In this document: positions 57,445 to 64,000 of the stretch, one piece after another
Position numbering within the stretch: position 1 is the stretch's first letter
Layout: each line of letters begins with the position of its first letter
NCBI RefSeq assembly: GCF_037126465.1
Contig: NC_088206.1
Coordinates: 54,044,841-54,108,840, forward strand
Direction: 5' to 3'
DNA from: Ornithodoros turicata
Lineage: Eukaryota; Arthropoda; Arachnida; Ixodida; Argasidae
DNA length: 64,000 nt
Notes under the pieces: model-generated
The model's database searches: none
What the model was told of the DNA's origin: nothing
The model's input: the letters and a program-made list of their open reading frames with translations, nothing else
Program-made: the position numbers and the translations under genes

Positions 57445-58215
57445 GGTTAGAACCATCTGAAGCCGCCGCCGCCGCCGCCGCGCACCGTCTGGTGGCGGGC
57501 CAATCGGTATAAGTTTGAACATCTGAGATAGGGCCGTCTGGTGGGTGCCGGTGAAGGCAGTGGCGGCGGCCAATCAGATGGGGGGGCTGGGAGAGTGGCT
57601 TAGAATGGACCAATCAGATGGGTAAGTTTGGACATCTGAGATAGGGCCGCAGCGGGGTCGCTGCAGCCGCGCCTGGACCAATCAGCGGTCGCGCCGGCCA
57701 ATCAGCGTGAAGCCGGGGGTGGAGTCAAGTAATGAACATAAACGGGTGGGGGCGGAGCTATGGTGAACCAATCAACGCGCGCGCGATCAGTAGCGGTGGC
57801 CAATCAACGGGGGCGCGCGGAGCCAAGTAATTAGCATGAAGGGGTGGAGCTACGGCAAACCAATCAATGCTCAGTCAAGGCTTAGCATGAGCCAATCAGC
57901 GTGTGAAGTGGGGGCGGAGCCAATTAATTAGCATGAAGGAGCTACGGTCAACCAATCAAAGATCAGTAGGCTTAGCATGGGCCAATCAACGTGTGAAGTG
58001 GGCGGAGCTAATGGCGGCCAATCAGATGGCTTTGGATTTGGCTTGTGTTGGCTTAGAACTGGATTGTGTTGGCTTAGAATCGGCCATCTTGGATTAGAAA
58101 AAAGAGGCCGTTATAGCGCTCGGTTCTTGTGCCGCTCGGTTCTTATGCCGCTCGGTTCTTATGCCGCTCGGTTCTTATGCCGCTCGAAAATTATACAGTC
58201 TATATCTATACTACT
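57445..58215 (-). repeat. Right terminal inverted repeat (771 bp)
   Basis: Reverse complement of 44241-44995 with one extra 16-bp unit (four instead of three) and at least two substitutions. Confidence 0.95.
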
Positions 58216-58221
58216 GCTGTT
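58216..58221. other. Polinton target-site duplication, right
   Basis: GCTGTT, matching 44235-44240. The following TGGGAT completes the terminus of the host MITE. Confidence 0.9.
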
Positions 58222-58227
58222 TGGGAT

Positions 58228-59010
58228 AGCAGCAAGTTCTCCATAGTGAGAACACGAAAAACGTCCTCTTTGCCAACGTCCCTCCAAGTCGCCATTCGCG
58301 TCGTGGCTTCATGACGGGCGTCACCACGTGTGAACCAGGTATTAGAGAGCTCCTATCCGACGTCTACCTGTCCACGTTTCCCGTTTGCTCGACGTGTCTA
58401 CGATCACTTCATGCTGGAAAGGTTCCGGCACTCGCACGGTGCTAATGCTATGTCTACCAGACCATCCCGACGGGACTTAGTCTGTGAACGACTCATCTCT
58501 CCACAAATGCCGTCTGTGCAGATCCGGCGTCTCGATCATGCCCTCATGCACTGTGCAAGTCAATACAGTATTTAGGGATCAACTTTGGTCACCTTGAAGG
58601 AGAGTTCAGCGATAAGATGCAGCATAGGCAGCACAGGCCGACGGCCCAACGTCGGTGCGCCGGCGGTAACCGACACGACCGGGTCGGCCCCCGACGATGG
58701 ACCGCCATCCGGTTTACAACACGGCGATGTCAATGGTCCGTTTTCGGCATCCAGTATCATACCTAAACACCTTCCCGACATGCCGCCAATGCACTTAACG
58801 GGTCCCTTCTTTCCCCAAACGAGTGTTCAATGAAAACAATATGTCGTCATAGAAAACAGTTTATTGCATAACATAGTCATCAGCTGCATGGGTTCTTTAT
58901 TACATCACAAGCAATGAAAAAAAAATAGTGTTGTATAGAAAGTATACTGTTATCTGTCCTGCACATATGTAGTACATATTTACCTCACAATTTTTTTTAA
59001 ATTCCGTGTT
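58228..59010. other. No recognised gene
   Basis: Flank of the Polinton insertion. Short frames only, with no domain that I recognise. Confidence 0.35.
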
Positions 59011-59014
59011 AGCG

Positions 59015-59215
59015 CCGCGAAGCAACTGTGGCTATGAGCGGCGTACAGACGTGGACAGATGGAGAGAGTACTGCTGGAAGGAGTGGGGGGTTAGTATGCG
59101 TCCTGGGTCGACTTCAGGGGGAACTGTGCCGACATTCGTCTGGAAAGGCTTCGGAAAACCCAGGAAAAACCTCTCAGACAGCACAGTCGGTGACAGGATT
59201 CGTACCACTTCACAA
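59015..59215 (-). repeat. Antisense Ruka-type SINE
   Basis: Reverse complement of the shared body (CGTCCTGGGTCGACTTC, GGAACTGTGCCGACATTCG, AAAACCCAGGAAAAACC, GACAGCACAGTCGG) and a degraded B box (GGATTCGTACC). The T run at 58990 is its tail. Confidence 0.7.
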
Positions 59216-59519
59216 ATGTTCACATACCAGAGGTTATATGGAACACGTACAACAACCTGAGAACCCGTATGGCACATGTCGTATAACTCGTACTACTATC
59301 TTTAAGAGAACAAAGAAAATATTTGTGCGCCTTTTCCTAACAGAAGGCAGAACCAGAACCAGTATGGCACATGTAGTACGACTCGTACTTTCCCGTCGTC
59401 GTTGTAGTGATTTTTTTGGGTTGCACTACAGAATACAGGAGCTTAAATGCCTCGGAGCCCAACGACGAAATCAGCAAATTTCGTTTGTCAGCGTCCAAGC
59501 TAACTCTGGCTATCTCTAG

Positions 59520-60515
59520 AGAAGCGTGAAACCTTTTTTTTTTTCAATCCTCCTTGCCGGGGTCGGAGTTCCTGGTCCATTGAACCGATGTGGGGTAGCC
59601 GCGTTAGGTGATGACCCGTCTGCAGGGTTCAGCATCTCGTTGCCACTGTAGTAACCCCTAAAGAGGAGGAACACTCAAGTCGGAGGCCAGGGAACAACTT
59701 CTTCTTCTTCTTCTCCCCAGGAAGATGGCAGCGATCCGCAAGGGAACAACTGTTTAATCACGATGTATCATGGCGGTTCGAATCCTCGGGGTGCGTGCCA
59801 GGCAGCAGGTGATGCGTGGGTGGCAGACAAGCGTCGTCTTCAGCAACTACTACAGTAGTCTTTAAGAGAACCGTGAAAAATATTAATGTATCAACAAGAT
59901 GCCTTTTCTTATACATTGGCTTTCTGGCTATCAAAGCTTCTTATTATGGATACCCAAATCGTTATAAAACAAACAAAGACAACACAGCATACCAGATTGT
60001 ACTTCCTGTAAGTAAACATCACAGCGAGATAGGTTCATAGTGGTGTAACCGAATTGCGGGGTGAATTCGGAAAGAGGAAGATATCTTCGGGTAAGGATTA
60101 CACTATTTGAAAAAACGTGCACCACACTGCAAGACGCATTACGGAATATAGAGCAAATAGCTAGACCGTTGTCAGCATGACACGACAAGACCTGCTAGAA
60201 AAATCTTGACCATCGTCACTGGAACAAAGGCTCCAAGGCAGAAATCTTGTGATTGACTCTTCATCGATACCCTCCATCAGGGCGTTGATTTCGTTTCGCA
60301 CGGCCCGGTAATGGTCCAGTGTGCATTATGAATTGAAGATCACGATAGCTTCTCAACACCATTAGAAAAAAAAATGGCATTATGCATCGTATCGGCGGAC
60401 GGATTAATGCAGAACAATTTATTCACTAACGAATTTGTTTTTATTTGTAACTTCAGTATTTCACATTACCACAAAAACTTGGCTTGAACTGAAGATGTCC
60501 AGGCCTCAAGTTTTG
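59520..60515. other. No recognised gene
   Basis: A T run at 59530 is followed by repeat-like DNA (CTTGCCGGGGTCGGAGTTCC) that I cannot assign. It also has a CTT microsatellite near 59700. Confidence 0.3.
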
Positions 60516-60717
60516 TAGGCATGCAGGAGTTGGAAGCACAGCTTCAGCACACCGTCAACCTGAAGAAATGGTTATGTCAAATATACTATGCATGCGCTTC
60601 CACACTTTACAGAACCAAATTCTCTTCAAAGCATAACCCGTTGTCCGAAATGCAACGCAAAAAGTATGATGAAGCACTAAAACCGAAACCATGTGATGCT
60701 GCGCGCACTGCAATTCT

Positions 60718-60992
60718 CTCTTTTTTTTTTTTTTTCGTGTTAGCACCGCAAAGCAACTGTGGCTATGAGCAGCGTAGAGATGTGTACAGATGGAGAGAGG
60801 ATAGCAGGAAGGAGTTTGGAACAGGGGGGATAGCGTGCGACCTGGGCCGACTTCAAGGGGAACTGTGCCGACATTCGCCTGGAAAGTGTGCAGGAAACCC
60901 CAGACAGCACAGCCGGTGTGGGGATTCGAACCCGCGTCACCCCCCTCGGCGTGGAAAGCGGCGACCCTAACCACTATGCCACGGGAGCTGGT
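60718..60992 (-). repeat. Ruka-type SINE, complete, reverse orientation
   Basis: On the minus strand the head is AGCTCCCGTGGCATAGTGG (A box) and GGTTCGAATCC (B box). Then come CCGGCTGTGCTGTCTGGGG, GGCGAATGTCGGCACAG and GAAGTCGGCCC, and it ends in an A run (the T run at 60720 on the plus strand). Confidence 0.85.
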
Positions 60993-61598
60993 GCAAAGTT
61001 TTGAGAGAAGCCTTCTAGAGCAGTGTCATCCATGTTGAAAAGCATCTACGAGTAACGTTTATCCATGCGAGGAGTACCATAGAAAGAAATAGCACTTACC
61101 TGCGAGGGATCGCTTCAAAAATGTCGAAATTCCTCGAAAGTTTCAGTGGCACGGCAGCATACACGTTTGTTACTCACAACAAGGACGAGTTTCCGACCCT
61201 GCAAACACGCAGGGTTCATCACAATCAGCATGAAACTTCAACAGCCGTTATCTATAAGCCCGTTTAGTAGTCGGCATTACCTACCTGCGGAGCTGAAAAG
61301 CATGAGGGCGGGCAGGCGAACACATGTTACCAGTAGATTTGGAGTGTGCCGCATATTCCTATAGTCCACCATAGACAGGTTCACTGATCGTACACACTTT
61401 TCGTCTTCCTGGTCCCTCAGGCCGGTCATGTTCTCTGTTGATTAAGACTGCCTTGAATTATTATAGCTTTGTACCGAATGTCAAATGCACCAGATTTATT
61501 CTGGCTACCCCTGGTCATCGCACTGTTAAGCGTGACACCCCATTGCCGAATGTTTGGGCAGTTTATTCCTGACTTTTCACCTCGTTCAGCAACTCTAA
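60993..61598. other. No recognised gene
   Basis: No recognisable domain, repeat or RNA signal. Confidence 0.3.
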
Positions 61599-61817
61599 GG
61601 CCCGGTTTCACCAACGCTGGTTAACTTTGAACCGAGATCAAGGGTTGCTAAAACTTGAGGTTAGCACTCAGTTCCTTTTTATAAACGTTAACTGGTGACG
61701 TGATGAGTGTTTCAGTGACAATAACGCCCTTCAGTGAAGCAGAGTCAAGTGTCAAATTCAAGTTAAGGGACCGTTGATCTCGGTTCAAATGTTAATTGGC
61801 GTTGGTGAAGCAGGGCC
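61599..61817. mobile_element. Harbinger-type MITE with TAA duplication
   Basis: 219 bp. Ends GGCCCGGTTTCACCAACG and its complement CGTTGGTGAAGCAGGGCC, with longer arms (AACCGAGATCAA). Flanked by TAA at 61596-61598 and 61818-61820, the target type of PIF/Harbinger elements. Confidence 0.85.
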
Positions 61818-61820
61818 TAA

Positions 61821-62580
61821 ATAATAAATCAACCAGAAAATTAGCTATATTACTTTTGACAACGCATGATATTGGGGTCATAAGCAGTGAATATTTCGAT
61901 GGCAAAGATTATGGTGCTCTTATTCTTAAAGGTACTGTAAAGCAACAGGCATACAATTTTATACTGCTGGCTCATTTGACAGCCTTGGTGCTCAGTATAC
62001 AAACGGCACAAATTTCGTTCAAAATCACCTTATAGGTTTTTTAGAAAATCCACGTTAATAATACGGGCAACCCTGTGTCCAAGACCCGACACGAACTCCG
62101 CAGTTCTCGCCATATAGGGCGGCGATCATAAACATGCCAATTACAACGGGAGCGTATAGCGACATCTGTGGACCGCTACCATCACCATGCCTACTTGCGG
62201 GACGTGGTGCATGTTTGCGTAGGTGACTCTCATGGCGATTCTACTGACAGTTTGTTACTCGTTTCCACGATGTACCAACGTTCTTACATCTTGAGCGAAT
62301 ATATGTCGGGAACTATCTCGTTTGAACAAACTTTTCAAAGAAAGTTCACGAAGCCGACTACTTAGCCCATGACTTAGCCGATAGAGGGTTGGGGACATGT
62401 AACACTGTTGCTCGACGAATAGGAGATTGTTTCCCACCAGGCGTCGCTCCGCGTCTTTTCACCGCAGTTTCAGTCGTGATTAAAAAATATTTAGAATTTC
62501 CTGTCGCACATAAAATTTGCAATGTGGGCTCCTTTAAGAATAAGCTGTCAAATGCCGCTTCCAATATTAACAGCTTGCCT
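61821..62580. other. No recognised gene
   Basis: Non-coding as far as I can tell; no named repeat. Confidence 0.3.
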
Positions 62581-62586
62581 GCTGCT

Positions 62587-63078
62587 TTACAGTACCTTTA
62601 ACATTGTAGGCATGCTCACGGAGACGGCTGACGTTAAGATAACGGCCAGTCTGACCAATATAGATAATATCTTGTCGCACGACAAAGGTATTATAAACCA
62701 CATTGGAGCAACATGCAACGAAAGGCTGCCTGTGCTTTGTTCGTTGCGTGTTGTTCCAATGTGGTTTATAATACCTCTTTGCCGTGCGACAGGGTCTATA
62801 TTGGCCAGACCGGCCGTTTTCTTAACGACCGTCTCTGTGAGCATGCCTACAATGTTAAGAATAAGAGAGATGGGTGGTTGGTTGCACATTGCTCAGAGTG
62901 TGGCTGCGAAGGAATGTTTCATGCTTGTACCAAATCTAGTAATCAACTCAATAGGGAAATAACTGAAGCTAAGGCAATACATGATAAAGATCAAGGCTGT
63001 GTGAGTACTCCGTCTGTTGCACTGTCACAAAAGGATTTAAAACTCTTAAGTAGGGCATCGTGTTGCACTATGACGTAA
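62587..63078 (+). pseudogene. Penelope-like GIY-YIG endonuclease fragment in inverted duplication
   Basis: The plus frame 62713-63078 encodes a GIY-YIG nuclease: VVYNTSLPC, RVYIGQTGRFLNDRL with the catalytic Arg, CEHAYN, HCSECGCE, and a later Glu (NREITEA). This is the layout of the C-terminal endonuclease of Penelope-like retroelements. The segment about 62593-62735 is the reverse complement of about 62735-62875 with changes, so the GIY-YIG half is duplicated head to head. No reverse transcriptase part is seen. Confidence 0.75.
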
Positions 63079-63299
63079 CGTCATGTGCGACGGACGGTCT
63101 GCTTTGAGCTCTTGTTTGGGTGTCTCCTTTGCTCTGCTGTCCGTGTCGTTTTTCCACTTTTCCTCTTCTACATGTCGTACCAGCACGCCAAAACATTAAC
63201 GTTGCCCAACATGAACCTGCCTGCCTACTTTACGTTTTCTTCCGAATTCTTGGGCATGAGTTCCTCCTCCGCAATATTTTTCTGCCTCTCTTTGCTTGT

Positions 63300-63829
63300 G
63301 TTTTTGCAGACATTACTTCGTTTCAAAACATAAACTACGTGCGTGCCAATTACTTTGTTCCGTGTCACTCCAAGTCGCCACTATCAAACAACAGCGGGAA
63401 TAGTTATTTATTCTTGGATTTGTAGATCCTGTTTTCTCCTGGGTCAACACCGGCTGGACAGAGACCGCCATGACCGTCTCTCTTTAACAGTATATGCCTT
63501 TGTCCAAGAGAACTTGCAAGAGACATTCAGCCAAGTCGTGTGTAGACTAAACTGCTGCGCCTGGTGTAAAAAATCTGAACATAATCACGTCAATTAAACA
63601 ATGTTGCGTGTGCATAAATTTCAGCATAAAATAGGCTAACTACGTGCAAGAGGACCTATTTGACTGTTCGCAACTAAGCCCGCGAAGCGCGCGGTGTCAT
63701 TTGTTCGTGCTCAGCCAGCGCTCGCTCGTCGGAATGCTTGCGTTTAGCTTAGACGTGTTGCCGGACTTACTTACTGTCAGTACACTGTTGTGTTCTCTCC
63801 ATTACGATTTTAGGTAGCCACAGTACGCA
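63300..63829 (+). promoter_or_regulatory. Duplicate of PIMT upstream region
   Basis: Same order of shared segments as 29290-29823 (CATAAACTACGTGCG, CCAAGTCGCCACTA, GTAGATCCTGTTTTC, TCGTGCTCAGC), with small differences. Confidence 0.6.
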
Positions 63830-63944
63830 ATGCTCCACCAAGCATTCGTCGCCTCCGTTCTAGCGATATCTCTCGCATGTCCGGCCATGGCTTGGTTATC
63901 CTTTCATGGCCGGAGTAACAATGAATTGGTCAACTACTTAAAAA
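63830..63944 (+). CDS. First exon of a second PIMT-like gene (partial)
   Basis: 115 nt, the same length and phase as the exon at 29824, followed by GTGAGT at 63945. It encodes [19 protein letters not shown], then [19 protein letters not shown], so the signal-like leader is kept and only a few residues differ. The remaining exons would lie beyond the window. It could be a working paralogue or an orphan duplicated exon. Confidence 0.75.
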
Positions 63945-64000
63945 GTGAGTATCGCTCCCTCTCCGTTTATTGACGTGTTTTTGCGACTATATTACGAGTA

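Larger units (their letters stand above)
44241..58215 (+). mobile_element. Complete Polinton/Maverick (polintovirus-type) element, 13,975 bp
   Basis: Bounded by inverted repeats starting AGTAGTATAGATATAG and by a 6-bp target duplication. In order it encodes: a small protein, packaging ATPase, two small virion-type proteins, integrase, minor capsid, a basic core-type protein, major capsid and a cysteine protease (all forward); two paralogous small reverse genes; PolB and a secreted protein (forward). Polintons with both capsid proteins, ATPase and protease are regarded as able to form virions. No frame of a core gene is interrupted. TIRs differ by one 16-bp unit and at least two substitutions. 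At 14 kb it is at the compact end of the family. Confidence 0.97.

Overview
The window looks like a piece of a tick (Ixodida) nuclear genome. The evidence is intron-containing host genes, very dense transposable elements, and repeated tRNA-derived SINEs of the tick Ruka type (A and B boxes followed by a tail containing GAATGTCGGCACAG). No assignment below Ixodida is possible from the sequence alone. Nothing suggests a bacterial or organellar source.

Layout: 0.3-5.1 kb holds remnants of a P-element/THAP9-like transposase gene on the minus strand. From 5 to 18 kb is a repeat field with foldback elements, hAT-type MITEs with 8-bp target duplications, a tandem duplication and LINE fragments. From 18.3 to 23.6 kb lies a nearly full-length I/R1-group LINE on the minus strand, with ORF1 intact and ORF2 broken by one frameshift and one stop. 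From 25.0 to 26.9 kb is a two-exon host gene for an unrecognised protein with a C-terminal membrane segment. From 29.8 to 37.1 kb is a complete seven-exon gene for protein-L-isoaspartate O-methyltransferase (PIMT) whose introns are packed with foldback MITEs. Its promoter and first exon occur again at 63.3-63.9 kb as the start of a second copy running off the window. From 37.2 to 44.2 kb are more foldback elements.

The centrepiece is a 13,975-bp Polinton/Maverick (polintovirus-type) element at 44,241-58,215. It has 755/771-bp terminal inverted repeats and a perfect 6-bp target duplication (GCTGTT). Every core gene is open: packaging ATPase, integrase with chromodomain, minor (penton-like) and major (double jelly-roll) capsid proteins, adenain-like protease and protein-primed DNA polymerase B. 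It also carries small virion-type proteins, a pair of paralogous minus-strand genes with PPxY/proline-rich tails, and a two-module secreted protein.

The element's forward genes overlap stop-to-start in an almost gapless chain, like a viral late operon. PolB is transcribed separately, from a TATA promoter, and its start codon appears to be assembled by splicing. Between the minus-strand pair and PolB is a 1-kb control region of degenerate repeats. The TIRs are arrays of CCAAT boxes, GC boxes and octamer-like motifs. The near-identity of the TIRs and the open reading frames imply recent activity. The element sits inside the terminus of an older MITE.

From 58.2 to 64 kb are flanking repeats: two antisense SINEs, a Harbinger-type MITE, and a Penelope-like GIY-YIG fragment in an inverted duplication.
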